NCBI GenBank assembly: GCA_020851565.1 | Contig: JADZCN010000022.1 | Coordinates: 39,197 to 103,196 of the forward strand | Source of the DNA: Acidobacteriota bacterium | Lineage (GTDB): Bacteria; Acidobacteriota; Vicinamibacteria; Vicinamibacterales; UBA2999 | Length of the DNA: 64,000 bases | Direction: 5' to 3' | Shown here: positions 50,678-59,832 of the stretch, piece by piece | Layout: every line of letters starts with the position of its first letter | How positions within the stretch are numbered: position 1 is the stretch's first letter | Program-made: the position numbers and the translations under genes | Notes under the pieces: model-generated | Told to the model about the DNA's origin: nothing | The model's database searches: none | The model's input: only the letters and a program-made list of their open reading frames with translations

Positions 50678-51322
50678 TCAGCGTCCCAGTCTGGGCGGTC
50701 TGCGTCCTCGGCGTGGCGCATCCGCGTCGAGGGGCACGTAGTCCAGTTCGACGCCACTGGCCGCGCTCCTGAGCAGCAGGCCGCCGCGGCTCATGTCGCC
50801 GCGCCCCACGAAGGAGGAAGGATAGTGCAGGCGCGATCCCAGGAGCGGCGCGAGGGCGTCCACGTACTTGTCGCTCGCGATGCTGCCGAGCAGGACCACG
50901 CGGGCGGTGGGAGGCAGTCGCACGGCCAGCGTGCGGACGTCCCGCTCGAGCGGCTCGCGAAACCGGGCGCCGCCCAACGCGATGTCCAACGAGGCGAACT
51001 CCTGAAGCACGTCCACCGAGACGGGCACGTCCGGCGCCTGGAGGCCGCGCGTCGGGGTGATGACGTAGCTCGTCTCGGGCGCGGTCTCATCCGCGAAGGC
51101 GCGCGCGTAGGCGAGCTTCCCCCGGAAATAGAGCCCGCTCATGAACGCGAACGCCTCGCCCAGGGTCAAGGTACCGGCGCGGAGCCGCAGCGCCAGCGGC
51201 GACGAGGCGTCGGGTCGCAGCAGGGCGGTGGCCCGTCGTCCGCCGCAGTGCGCGGGCGACAGGAGGAACACCCGAGGGCGCTCGTCGCGACCTGCCAGCG
51301 TGACCACGGACGCCGCCTCCAT
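50678..51322 (-). CDS. Hypothetical protein (~214 aa)
   Basis: A 214-residue soluble protein starting MEAASVVTLAGRDERPRVF. VFLLSPAHCGGRRATALL and TLGEAFAFMSGLYFRGKLAY suggest an alpha/beta protein; VVLLGSIASDKYVDAL resembles a Rossmann-like glycine loop. I do not recognise a family. The start is uncertain between 51322 and 51346 (MHSRLTSS). It lies upstream of the ligase in the same direction, so a DNA-repair link is possible but unsupported. Confidence 0.6.
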   Translation of the reverse strand: MEAASVVTLAGRDERPRVFLLSPAHCGGRRATALLRPDASSPLALRLRAGTLTLGEAFAFMSGLYFRGKLAYARAFADETAPETSYVITPTRGLQAPDVPVSVDVLQEFASLDIALGGARFREPLERDVRTLAVRLPPTARVVLLGSIASDKYVDALAPLLGSRLHYPSSFVGRGDMSRGGLLLRSAASGVELDYVPLDADAPRRGRRPPRLGR

Positions 51323-51566
51323 ACTCGAAGTCAACCTCGAGTGCATGGTACTTCGAGTGCGGAGTGACTCGAACGTTGACACGAGGCCCACCCCGCGCAT
51401 ACCGTCGGGCTCGCTACCCTGTCCCAACCGCCGCCGTATCCGGCAGTCGTGACCACCCGGACGGCGCCGGCCCCAGGAGGTGTCATGCTCGCGCTTCGAC
51501 AGGCAGGCATGGATGGTGTTCACGAAAGTCCCGGTCACGCTCGATTTCGCACAGGAAGGATTCGCC

Positions 51567-52745
51567 ATGTCCTCTGCCCGTCTCCTGTCGCTTGCGGTCG
51601 CACTATCGATGACCTTGTGCTCGGTTGCGCCCGCGGTGGCGCAGCCGCTGGGTTCGTTCTTCTGGCAGCTCCAGCCGTACTGCAACGTCGTCACGTTCAA
51701 CGTGACCTACAGCGTCACGCCGACGGGCCCGGTCTACACGCTCGACGGCTTCGACGACATGTGCGGCGCCGCGACCCGCGCGGCCGCAACCGGCGTGGCG
51801 TTCCCGAATCCGGACGGCAGCATCGGTCTGGGCTTCTCGATCGTGAGCACGCCGGATGCCGACGTGCTCCACGTCGATGCCCGGGTCAACCTCGCGAGCC
51901 TGAGCGGGCCCTGGACGGGAGAGGGTGGCATCGGGGGCACGTTCGCCTACAACACGATGACGTCAGGCCTTCCGCCGCGGCCCGCCTCGGCCACCGCGCT
52001 GCTGCTCACCCAGTTCGGCTCGGCTCCGCGGATCCTGGCCAGGCGTGCGGAGGGCACCCCGGCGGCCCCGACGGCCGTCCTGGAGGACCAGCTCCTGGGC
52101 AGCGTCGGCGGTGGAGGCTACGCCGGCAGCGCGTTCACCGGCGCCACGGCCTCGATGCAGGTGGCGGCCACCGAGGATTGGACGCCCACCGCGCAGGGAT
52201 CCCGGCTGAACTTCCTGACGACGGCCAACGGGTCCGCGACGAGCGCGACACGCATGACGATCGAGGCGAGCGGCCATGTGGGGATTGGGACCGTGGCTCC
52301 GTTGAACCTGCTGCACGTGAACGGCGCCATTCGCGTCGGCAACTGCACGCTCGACCCGACCACCGGCGCCCCGACGTGCTTCTCGGACGCCCGCTTCAAG
52401 CGCGACGTCAAGGCGCTCGCGCCGATGCTGGACCGGCTGACGCGCCTGCAGCCCGTGCAGTATTCCTGGCGGGCCGACGAGTTCCCGGACAAGGCCTTCG
52501 GGACCGGCGAGGTGCTCGGCCTGGTGGCGCAGGACGTCGAGGCCGTGTTGCCGGATCTGGTGACGACCGACGCGGAGGGCTACAAGTCGGTCAACTACGG
52601 GCAGCTGCCGCTGCTGGCCGTGCAAGCGCTCAAGGAGATGAAGGCGAAGGTGGACGCGGTGCAGCGCGAGAACGCGGATCTCGCGGCACGTCTGGCGGCG
52701 CTGGAGGCGGCGTTGGCGCAGGCCGGGCCGCGCACGCTGCGGTAG
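51567..52745 (+). CDS. Secreted protein with C-terminal S74 (endosialidase chaperone-type) domain
   Basis: A 392-residue exported protein. The signal peptide (about residues 1-26, ending AVAQ) precedes a region with no known domain (about 30-230), including a GHVGIGTVAPLNLLHVNG stretch seen in tail-fibre-like proteins. The C-terminal ~120 residues are a peptidase_S74 domain: CFSDARFKRDVKAL has the Ser-Asp self-cleavage dyad, and GLVAQDVEAVLPDLV is the second conserved block. A terminal coiled coil (about 365-385) follows. S74 domains trimerise beta-helical fibres and then cut themselves off. A ribosome site AGGAAGG precedes the ATG. Phage genes are not seen nearby. Confidence 0.8.
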   Translation: MSSARLLSLAVALSMTLCSVAPAVAQPLGSFFWQLQPYCNVVTFNVTYSVTPTGPVYTLDGFDDMCGAATRAAATGVAFPNPDGSIGLGFSIVSTPDADVLHVDARVNLASLSGPWTGEGGIGGTFAYNTMTSGLPPRPASATALLLTQFGSAPRILARRAEGTPAAPTAVLEDQLLGSVGGGGYAGSAFTGATASMQVAATEDWTPTAQGSRLNFLTTANGSATSATRMTIEASGHVGIGTVAPLNLLHVNGAIRVGNCTLDPTTGAPTCFSDARFKRDVKALAPMLDRLTRLQPVQYSWRADEFPDKAFGTGEVLGLVAQDVEAVLPDLVTTDAEGYKSVNYGQLPLLAVQALKEMKAKVDAVQRENADLAARLAALEAALAQAGPRTLR

Positions 52746-52760
52746 CGAACACGCGCGCCG

Positions 52761-55043
52761 TCAGCCGCTGCCAAAGAGGTCGGGCCGCCGGGACCGGACG
52801 CCGGTCGGGGCACTGGTCAGCCACTCGGACAGGCGTCCACGGGTCGCCAGGTAGCCGGCCTCGGCGATCTCGGCGGCGCGGGTGAAGTCGCGCCGCGTGT
52901 ACCGCCCGACGTCGGGCGTGAGGTACAGGTCCGCGAGGGCGGCCTTGTCGCGCCTGTAGGAGAGCCCTCCGAACTCGATGCTCCGCATCAGCACCTGCAG
53001 GATGCTGGGCGGGTGCACCCGTGTTTCACGGCCGGAGGTGAAGCGGCGCCAGATGGCCCGCCAGCCCGACACGTCCTCGCCGTAGTCGGCCATCTCCGCG
53101 AGCTCGTGCGGCGGCGACACGTCGACGCCGATGACGATGCCGTCGTTCGAGAACGACCGCATGACGTCCACGGGCACGTTGTCGATGAGCCCGCCGTCCA
53201 CGTGCAGCTCGCCGCCGAGGACCATCGGCGGAAAGACGCCGGGCACGCGCGCGCTTGCGAGGACCGCCTCGGCAAGGGAACCCGACGCGTGGACCTTCAG
53301 CTGCGCGCGGTTCAGGTTGGCCGAGACGCTGAAGTACGGCACCCAGAGGTCTTCAATCCGGGCGTCCTGAAACACGCCGCGCACGAAGCGGCTGACCTTC
53401 CCTCCGCGCTGGAGCGCCAGGAAGGGCAGCGTCACATCGTCGAAGGCCTGCGCGAAGCCGGTCTGCGTCTCGCGGACGATGCGTGAGGGGTCCCAGCCAA
53501 GGGCCCACTGCGCGCCGACAATCGCGCCGATGCTGGTGCCGCCGATGGCGTCAACGGGGACGTTCACATCTGCCAGTGCGCGCAGTACGCCAACATGGGC
53601 CAGCCCCCGCGCGAAGCCGCCGCCCAGCGCGAGCCCGATCGTCGTTCCGGTGAGGAACCGCGCCACGCGCCCGTAATCGGAGGGCACGTTCCGCCGCACG
53701 TGCAGGTGCCGCTCGAGAGTCCGTCCCGCCAGCCACCGTGCGGTGCCGGACGGCGCCGGCGCTCCCGGCTCGTGCAGCAGCACCAGGGTCACGGGCGCGC
53801 GGTCGGCGCGGCCGCCGCCCAGCAACTCCGTCTCGATTTCGCCCCGAGCCTCGACGCCGCTCGCGTTCGCCGCCAGGACGATGCGGTCGGCCTGGCGCAG
53901 GCAGCGTTCGGTCCAGGGAGACAGCCCCCTGTCCGCCTGGTACACGACGAAGCGGTGCGCCGATTCCTGTCCGGCCAGCCAGTCTGGCAAGCCGGCGACG
54001 CCGCCTTCCCGATCGTGAGCCTGCGCGGCGCCCCGGCGGCCCAGGCGGGCGTCGACTCGTGCGCTCGACAGGTGCAGTGCCGTGCCCAGCCGTCCAAGCG
54101 CGGTCGAGAGGTGCGTGCAGAACTCGTCCAGCGGCACGTCCGGCGAGGCCGGGACGACCGCCACGGTCGCGACGGTCGCGTGCCGCCGTCCGCCGTGCGA
54201 CATGTTCCGTACCCTCGAGGCCAGGCGCCTGGTGACCATGAGCAGCATCGCCTGCGGGTGCCGCTCGACCAGCCTCCCGAACCCTGCTTTCGTCAGTCGC
54301 GCCAGCTGCGTGTCGCGTGACGCGTACACCGTCGCGGACCGGGGCTCTCCACTGACCATGGCCATTTCACCGGCCGTCTCCCCGATCCCCAGCTCCGCGA
54401 GCACTGTCTCCGATCCGTCAGTCGCCGCCGAGACCACGCGGAGGCGGCCGCTGGCGACGATGTACATGTCATCGCCACGGTCACCCTGCCGGAAGAGCCG
54501 TTCGCCGCCGTAGAGCGCCACCGGCTCGAGCTCGGACGCGAGATCGACCAGCGCGGCTCCTTCGAGGTGGCGGAACAGGTCGCACACGCGAAGGGCGGCC
54601 CACAGGCACTGACGGCGCAGCGGCGAGCGCAGCGCGTCGGCCAGCGCCAGCGCCGCGGCCGGATAGCGATCGCTGAAGCCGTCGAGGGCCGTCTTCGTCA
54701 GCGCCGCAAGGCGGACGAGGCCGCGGGCCCGGGTCGTCGCGGCGGCCGGGGCGCGCAGGAACAGGCCCATGTCGGCGACGAGGCTGCCGGGGCCAACCTC
54801 CTCGACGGGGTGAACGAGCCCGCGGCGATCGGTGGCCGACACGGTCACGACGCCGGAGAGCAGGAGATAGAGGGCATCGCACGTGGAGCCCTCGCGAATG
54901 ACGATGTCGCCGTCGGCGAGCGTGACCACCGTCATCAGGCCGGCGAGATCACGCCGCTCGGGCTCGGTGAAGGCCGATAACGCCTCGGAGTCCCGAAGGG
55001 CGGCAGGTAGATCGACGTGGTCCAGAAGACGTGCTGTCGTCAT
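52761..55043 (-). CDS. cNMP-binding patatin-like phospholipase (NTE family)
   Basis: A 760-residue protein. Two cyclic-nucleotide-binding-type domains occupy about residues 30-140 (VIREGSTCDALYLLLSG) and 150-280 (LFRQGDRGDDMYIVASG). A linker of ~170 residues follows, then a patatin domain: GLALGGGFARGLAHVGVL is the oxyanion loop, GGTSIGAIVG holds the nucleophilic serine and VDGGLIDNVP the catalytic aspartate. This is the RssA/NTE architecture, an acyl hydrolase of membrane phospholipids controlled by ligand binding. The ATG at 55043 is chosen; a GTG 21 bases upstream is possible. Confidence 0.88.
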   Translation of the reverse strand: MTTARLLDHVDLPAALRDSEALSAFTEPERRDLAGLMTVVTLADGDIVIREGSTCDALYLLLSGVVTVSATDRRGLVHPVEEVGPGSLVADMGLFLRAPAAATTRARGLVRLAALTKTALDGFSDRYPAAALALADALRSPLRRQCLWAALRVCDLFRHLEGAALVDLASELEPVALYGGERLFRQGDRGDDMYIVASGRLRVVSAATDGSETVLAELGIGETAGEMAMVSGEPRSATVYASRDTQLARLTKAGFGRLVERHPQAMLLMVTRRLASRVRNMSHGGRRHATVATVAVVPASPDVPLDEFCTHLSTALGRLGTALHLSSARVDARLGRRGAAQAHDREGGVAGLPDWLAGQESAHRFVVYQADRGLSPWTERCLRQADRIVLAANASGVEARGEIETELLGGGRADRAPVTLVLLHEPGAPAPSGTARWLAGRTLERHLHVRRNVPSDYGRVARFLTGTTIGLALGGGFARGLAHVGVLRALADVNVPVDAIGGTSIGAIVGAQWALGWDPSRIVRETQTGFAQAFDDVTLPFLALQRGGKVSRFVRGVFQDARIEDLWVPYFSVSANLNRAQLKVHASGSLAEAVLASARVPGVFPPMVLGGELHVDGGLIDNVPVDVMRSFSNDGIVIGVDVSPPHELAEMADYGEDVSGWRAIWRRFTSGRETRVHPPSILQVLMRSIEFGGLSYRRDKAALADLYLTPDVGRYTRRDFTRAAEIAEAGYLATRGRLSEWLTSAPTGVRSRRPDLFGSG

Positions 55044-55112
55044 GGCGCCGGCGGAAGCCGTCACCTGGATGATCGGAAACGACGCGGCCGCGCCGCCACA
55101 GCCTTGCCGGTC

Positions 55113-56123
55113 TTATTTCTGACCGGCGAACACGTCTGCCACGGCCCGTGCGAGAGCGGCCGTGTCGGCGTGCGCGATGTTCGACGCCACGGCCACGACG
55201 ATCCCGTCGTCGTGGCGCGTGAGCAGCGACATCACGCTTCCGCCGGCGAGCTCGCCGGTGACACTGTCTGCCTTCGTCCCCAGGGCGAAGCGAACGAGAT
55301 CGGACGGCGTGGAGTAGAACGCCATCCCACCCGCGCAGCACGCCAGGTCGCGCATGTACATCAGTCGTCGTCCGCGGCGGGGATTGTCGTCACCCGATCT
55401 CGGGACGTAGAACGTCGCGCGATCGCCCGGCAGCGGGTACTCGGGGGGCATGAGACCGAGCGGCTGCCAGATGACGTGACGGATGATCGCGAAGAGCGGG
55501 AAGTCCTCTTCCGGCTCGCCAACGTGCTCGGGGCTCCATACTGCGGCCGGGTCAGCGCCGGTATTGGCCAGCTCGAGCGGCGCGACGGCGGCGGCGACCG
55601 CGGATGCCGCCGTGCCGATGTTGAATCGGGTATCCGGCGTGACCGGCGTCCGCGTGTCGACGTCCCTCCAGCCGAATCCTTCCGACCAGGCAATCGTGCC
55701 GCCGGCACCGACCGCCACCGACACCCCTGGCAGGTTCTGCTCGAGGAGCGCCGCGCGCACGACCTCCCGCGCGCGCTCGACGGCCGCCGCATACGGCGGC
55801 GACGGCGCCGAATTGCTGACCGATGGCACGTCCCGCGCCTGCGGGAAGAGGGGCGCTGCCACGGTGACCGCATGGGTCAGGAATGCCGCGAACGCCGCGG
55901 TGAGAACGCCGACCGCCAGGGCGGTGCGCCCGGCCCAGGTGGGCAGCCGGTCCCGTGCGGTCCTCACGCCGAACAAGACCGCGGCCAGCAGCAGCAGGAA
56001 GCCGATGACCGCCGCCCCTGGCGCGTCGTCGGCGTTGGCGACGTAAAGGCCCATCCCGGCCATGGCCAGCCCGAGGGCGAGGAGGGCGAGTGCCTTCACG
56101 GGGTTCGTCACAGTGGCTGTCAT
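55113..56123 (-). CDS. Degenerate beta-lactamase-fold (serine hydrolase-like) membrane protein
   Basis: A 336-residue protein. Three hydrophobic segments (about residues 8-75) anchor it, and the rest resembles class C beta-lactamase/D,D-peptidase-like proteins (LPGVSVAVGAGGTIAWSEGFG; FYSTPSDLVRFALG). Where the catalytic SxxK should stand the sequence reads NIGTAASAVAAAV, so both the serine and the lysine are missing, and the YxN segment appears deleted. It is probably catalytically inactive or a decaying gene. A perfect inverted repeat covers the start codon; a GTG at 56132 is an alternative start. Confidence 0.65.
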   Translation of the reverse strand: MTATVTNPVKALALLALGLAMAGMGLYVANADDAPGAAVIGFLLLLAAVLFGVRTARDRLPTWAGRTALAVGVLTAAFAAFLTHAVTVAAPLFPQARDVPSVSNSAPSPPYAAAVERAREVVRAALLEQNLPGVSVAVGAGGTIAWSEGFGWRDVDTRTPVTPDTRFNIGTAASAVAAAVAPLELANTGADPAAVWSPEHVGEPEEDFPLFAIIRHVIWQPLGLMPPEYPLPGDRATFYVPRSGDDNPRRGRRLMYMRDLACCAGGMAFYSTPSDLVRFALGTKADSVTGELAGGSVMSLLTRHDDGIVVAVASNIAHADTAALARAVADVFAGQK

Positions 56124-56138
56124 GTGCGCCACTGTGAC
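56107..56138. promoter_or_regulatory. Perfect 11-bp inverted repeat over the start of the beta-lactamase-fold gene
   Basis: GTCACAGTGGC (56107-56117) and GCCACTGTGAC (56128-56138) are perfect complements separated by 10 bases that hold the ATG (56123-56121). It could be an operator or an mRNA hairpin that hides the start codon. Confidence 0.5.
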
Positions 56139-56241
56139 GGAAAGCCGGGCGCGAAGTCCTCACCGAATCGTGAGGGGACTATGAGATTCGCGTGAGATCC
56201 CGCGGTGGCGTGCCGGTAATGGGCCTGGCGGGGTGAAGGAC

Positions 56242-56331
56242 TGGCGGAGAGAGTGGGATTCGAACCCACGGTAGAGTTTCCCCTACACACGCTTTCCAAG
56301 CGTGCTCCTTCAACCACTCGGACATCTCTCC
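56242..56331 (-). tRNA. tRNA-Ser (GGA anticodon)
   Basis: A class II tRNA with a 7-bp acceptor stem (GGAGAGA/TCTCTCC), anticodon loop CTTGGAAAG (anticodon GGA, reading UCC/UCU), a long variable arm (TGTAGGGGAAACTCTA), the T-loop GGTTCGAATCCC and an encoded CCA end (56244-56242). The low-GC defence region begins immediately beyond its 5' end. Confidence 0.96.
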
Positions 56332-57040
56332 GTGTCTTTGGAATCAGTCGTTTACAGGCTAGTGGCTGAGCCGGCAAACCCGAATCGTGATAGCGATTGT
56401 GATACGCCTCCGAATGTTCTGAAACCGCTTAGGGCGTTCATCCTCGCGGCGGAGCCGCCGCCAGCGACCTCTCACAGTATAGCTGCCAGCAGCCCGCCGG
56501 CGACTCCTCAGTGCGGCAGAAACGTGTCATTCCTCAAGGACTCTGTTGCTTGCGGTGCTCCTGGATGCGTCTGACCTCGTCCCTTTGCCGCCGACCTTTG
56601 CGCGCTTGGTCTAGAACCCGCCGCCGCAGCAACTTCGCGGGATCGAACTCGCTGACGGTGAACCCCACGAGCCGCGCCTCCTGTCCGCGTCCCAGGCAAT
56701 GCAGCTGTGCGCCGGACGTTCCAGAGCTTGAGGTCGACCCGGTCGGAACCACCTTGACGGACTGGATCCAACACCCGCAAGGTCAGCGTCGACCGGGCTG
56801 AGCACCGAACCGGTTCCGCCAGTTTGGAAGCACCTTCCTCTTGAGTAGCTCTCGCCGAGTCCCCAGCGAATCCCGGCGTAGCTCTCTAACCACGGGCGAG
56901 TGAGGTCGACGGTTGACCAGGCTTATGCGAGGGTCAGGCAACACACCGCAGTCCGGGTCCGCGCGGCGGAACCCAGCCATTAGATTAGGCTAAGCTAGTC
57001 CCGACCGGGCAACCGCCCGATGAGGCCGCACGGAGGTGCG
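56332..57040. other. Gene-poor junction between tRNA-Ser and the restriction system
   Basis: About 700 bases with mixed composition and no gene I can recognise. Short overlapping frames exist on both strands. The least random is minus 56752-56534 (72 codons, GTG start; ending in a charged stretch RRRVLDQARKGRRQRDEVRR), which could be the tail of a decayed gene. The last 70 bases are AT-rich (around 56980-57000) and may hold the promoter of the AAA+ gene. No integrase or direct repeat of the tRNA end was found by eye. Confidence 0.5.
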
Positions 57041-58807
57041 ATGTCATTCGTCAGCCGCGAGATGCTCCGCTTGGCCATTCAGGCGCTCGACGACTTCACG
57101 CCACTTCTCGTCGTTTCTCTGCCCTGCATGTTGGCGGACAGTGTGTCGACCGCCAAAAACATTGCCGAGGCTAGAAAGAACGCGAAGCCCTTCGGGGTCA
57201 CTGAAGAGACCGCATGGCTCGATCTGTACTTTCGTGTCCCCGGCGGGCCTCCCGGAAAACCGTACTACATCCCTTCTACGCGCCAATGGGTCTCGGAGGA
57301 GTACTCAGGGAAGACTCTGCAGCGGCTGCGTAAGGACCGCGACGGCTGGGTGTTTCATCATCCCGACGCCAAACGGTGGGCACTTCGCCCGGACGCCGCC
57401 CAAAACGTTGTCGACAAGGTGCTCAAAGAGAAAGGGAAGACGTATCGCAAAGTTCCGCTTGTCGCCCTGCTCGCGTGGATGTGGCGCAAGAAAGAGATCT
57501 CGTCGCTCGACTCCGCCATGAGGAATTTCATAGGGGAGATCGGCTTCAACCGCGATGATCTCATCCCGCTTGTCTATTCCGACGAAGTCCCGGCGTCGTT
57601 CAAAGACGCAGGACTCGCGGATGCACCCCTAAACGACGACGACATAGCAGAGGTCCTCGGAATCGCACTTCCGCCGAGAACGATCGATTCCATTGACGCC
57701 TTCACCGAAACACTTGAGAACTCCCTTAGGGCCAAACACTTCATTGCGCCGGAAGGCTTCGTGCAACGAATCGTAAGCGGTTGGCTCATCGGCGACATCG
57801 TAGTGCTCGTCGGGCCACCAGGCACTGGAAAGACGTTCCTTGCGACGTCGATCGGAGCCGGTTTAATGAAAGCGTTCGGAGAACGATTTTTCCAGATCTC
57901 CATTGAGGTGTCTGCCGACTACGACATCGGCCAGTTCCTAGGCTACGAAAACCTCGCGGGCGAATTCACCGCAGGACGGTTCGCGCGAGAAGTCTTGCTC
58001 TCCGGCGACTTCAACGATCCAAGACTCGTCGTCCTGGACGAGTGGAATCTGGCTCAGATTGACAACTACTTCGCCCCGGTCCTTTCCGCAATCGAGTCGC
58101 ATCTGCCGCTGCGTTTCCCTGGGCGAGTCGACTTCTCCAGCAGGAGTGAAGACGAAAGAAAGCAATTGCTCAGGGCGCAGCCCTTGGTCAAGGACGGGCA
58201 GTGGGCGCTGCCTGAAAGTACGTTCTTCCTCGCAACCTGCAATAGCTGGGTCGACGAACCTGATACGCGTCTGCCGCTGAGCGGACCGGTGAAGCGCAGG
58301 TGCACCATCCTGACGATGCCCAATGTGCTGCTCGTCCGTTACAACGAGAAGAAGGACGCGGGGATTATCGAAGTCTGCGATACGCTGATTCGTCAGGAAG
58401 CCGACACTGTTCGGGCTCGAAGGGCGCTCGGGCAAGCGAGTGCGTTCGATTTGTCACGCGAAGCATCGCTCAACACCTACCCACAGTTCAGCGCGTTGCC
58501 TGAGGAAGCCCGCACGAAGCTCCTTCAAACCCTGCGAAAAATTCTAGACGATGCCGCCAATGGCCCAGTGTTCACTGTCGGCATCCTCAGGGACGTGTTG
58601 CTCGCAACCATCTTCGCGAATGATCCCGCGGCAGCTCTCGGCCGCCAGATCGCAGACAAGGTGCTTCACCAGCTCCAGGGCAGTCCGGACATACTGAATT
58701 CGATAGTACAGATCACCAAGGATCTCCCTAACGCTGCCGAAATCGAGGCATTGGCGAAAAGAATGGGTGCCGCATCCTCGGAGCGAAGGATACGACCAGT
58801 TGTCTAG
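57041..58807 (+). CDS. McrB-like AAA+ ATPase of a restriction system
   Basis: A 588-residue protein. Residues 1-~240 form an N-terminal region without a known DNA-reading domain. The AAA+ motor has Walker A GPPGTGKTF (G258-T265), Walker B LVVLDEWNLAQ (D333, E334), a sensor-1-like FFLATCNSW and RLPLSGPVKRRC as the arginine-rich end of the McrB signature. The McrB MNTAD-type motif is altered to ATCNSW, so GTP specificity is uncertain. The ATG at 57041 has a strong GGAGG site, so it is preferred to 57020. It is on the opposite strand from its likely nuclease partner. Codon use is visibly less GC-rich than the flanking chromosome, suggesting transfer. Confidence 0.85.
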   Translation: MSFVSREMLRLAIQALDDFTPLLVVSLPCMLADSVSTAKNIAEARKNAKPFGVTEETAWLDLYFRVPGGPPGKPYYIPSTRQWVSEEYSGKTLQRLRKDRDGWVFHHPDAKRWALRPDAAQNVVDKVLKEKGKTYRKVPLVALLAWMWRKKEISSLDSAMRNFIGEIGFNRDDLIPLVYSDEVPASFKDAGLADAPLNDDDIAEVLGIALPPRTIDSIDAFTETLENSLRAKHFIAPEGFVQRIVSGWLIGDIVVLVGPPGTGKTFLATSIGAGLMKAFGERFFQISIEVSADYDIGQFLGYENLAGEFTAGRFAREVLLSGDFNDPRLVVLDEWNLAQIDNYFAPVLSAIESHLPLRFPGRVDFSSRSEDERKQLLRAQPLVKDGQWALPESTFFLATCNSWVDEPDTRLPLSGPVKRRCTILTMPNVLLVRYNEKKDAGIIEVCDTLIRQEADTVRARRALGQASAFDLSREASLNTYPQFSALPEEARTKLLQTLRKILDDAANGPVFTVGILRDVLLATIFANDPAAALGRQIADKVLHQLQGSPDILNSIVQITKDLPNAAEIEALAKRMGAASSERRIRPVV

Positions 58808-58904
58808 ATGGACGTGGGAACACGACGATGTCGGCGGGGCCAAATCGGAAATGTCGGGATGAACTCAGTCGGTCACGAATGCCAAGGGCAGTCTGGAGGA
58901 CTAC

Positions 58905-59789
58905 ATGCCATTCAAGCAGTCTGCTCGCATCATCGTCATCCTCTTCTTGGCAGGGACGACGTTCAAGGCCGTAGAGTCGGGACTGCCCTCTAAGACTGCC
59001 GTTTACGTAGCCGCAGCACGAGCTGTCGGCTCAAAGGACCCTGACCCTCAGCTTCGCAATCCCGACTATCTTGCTATCAGGCTTCTCGGTCCACGCGAAC
59101 GCGCTCTGCTCCCCGACCTTCAGTTGGACGCGCTGGACCTTGATTTCGACCGAGCCATGAAGCCACTCGGTGTGCATATTGTCGCAATCCTCACCTACCG
59201 GACGAGAGCGTTCGATGCAGCATTGCTAGATGCCGTTCAGAACGGCGCCACACAAGTAGTCGTGCTCGGAGCGGGTTTCGACAGCCGTGCATATCGCTTT
59301 CAATCTCAACTTCGCAATGTCCGCTTCATGGAAGTGGACTACGGTCCAACGCAGGCATACAAGAAGCAAAGGTTGGGCGAGATTCTTGAAGTGATACCGC
59401 CGAATGTTTCATTTGTGCCGATGGATTTCACGAAGGACAGTCTCCTGGACCACCTCCGCAACGCGGGTTACTCTGAACAGCAGAAAACCTTCTTTCTGTG
59501 GGAAGGTGTCACCTACTATCTGCCTGAATCCGCCGTGAAGGACACACTTCACTTCGTGCGGGACCATTCTGCGGCGGGGAGCCGAATCGCGTTCGATTAC
59601 TTTGGCGCGAGTAACGCTTCTATAAATAATCCCACTCATCAATATGCACGATGGGGTGAGCCTGTGCTCTTTGGTTTCCCCAACGACCGCGCCCGTGAGT
59701 ATGTTCAACAAGAGGGATTGGGAGTTCTGTCCGACACACAGGGGCTGGAATACATCTGCATTGCAGAGGTCGTCCTGGACAAGAGATGA
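58905..59789 (+). CDS. TIGR00027-type SAM-dependent methyltransferase
   Basis: A 294-residue protein. TYRTRAFDAALLDAVQNG, VVVLGAGFDSRAYRF (motif I) and FMEVDYGPTQAYKKQR match the leucine-carboxyl-methyltransferase-like family called TIGR00027, common in actinobacteria and myxobacteria. The N-terminus is hydrophobic (ARIIVILFLAGTTFKAV), resembling a signal or anchor. The physiological substrate of this family is unknown. It lies between the AAA+ gene and the convergent nuclease gene in the low-GC block, 97 bp after the AAA+ stop, so it may belong to the same mobile segment and not be part of the restriction mechanism. Confidence 0.8.
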   Translation: MPFKQSARIIVILFLAGTTFKAVESGLPSKTAVYVAAARAVGSKDPDPQLRNPDYLAIRLLGPRERALLPDLQLDALDLDFDRAMKPLGVHIVAILTYRTRAFDAALLDAVQNGATQVVVLGAGFDSRAYRFQSQLRNVRFMEVDYGPTQAYKKQRLGEILEVIPPNVSFVPMDFTKDSLLDHLRNAGYSEQQKTFFLWEGVTYYLPESAVKDTLHFVRDHSAAGSRIAFDYFGASNASINNPTHQYARWGEPVLFGFPNDRAREYVQQEGLGVLSDTQGLEYICIAEVVLDKR

Positions 59790-59832
59790 GCGATGGATCT
59801 GTGCATGCGGTGAACGGCGACGATGTACCGCA

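Noticed and set aside
56242..56331. Attachment site at the tRNA 3' end
   Set aside because: The island lies at the 5' side of the tRNA, and no copy of the tRNA 3' sequence was seen near 63.5 kb by eye.
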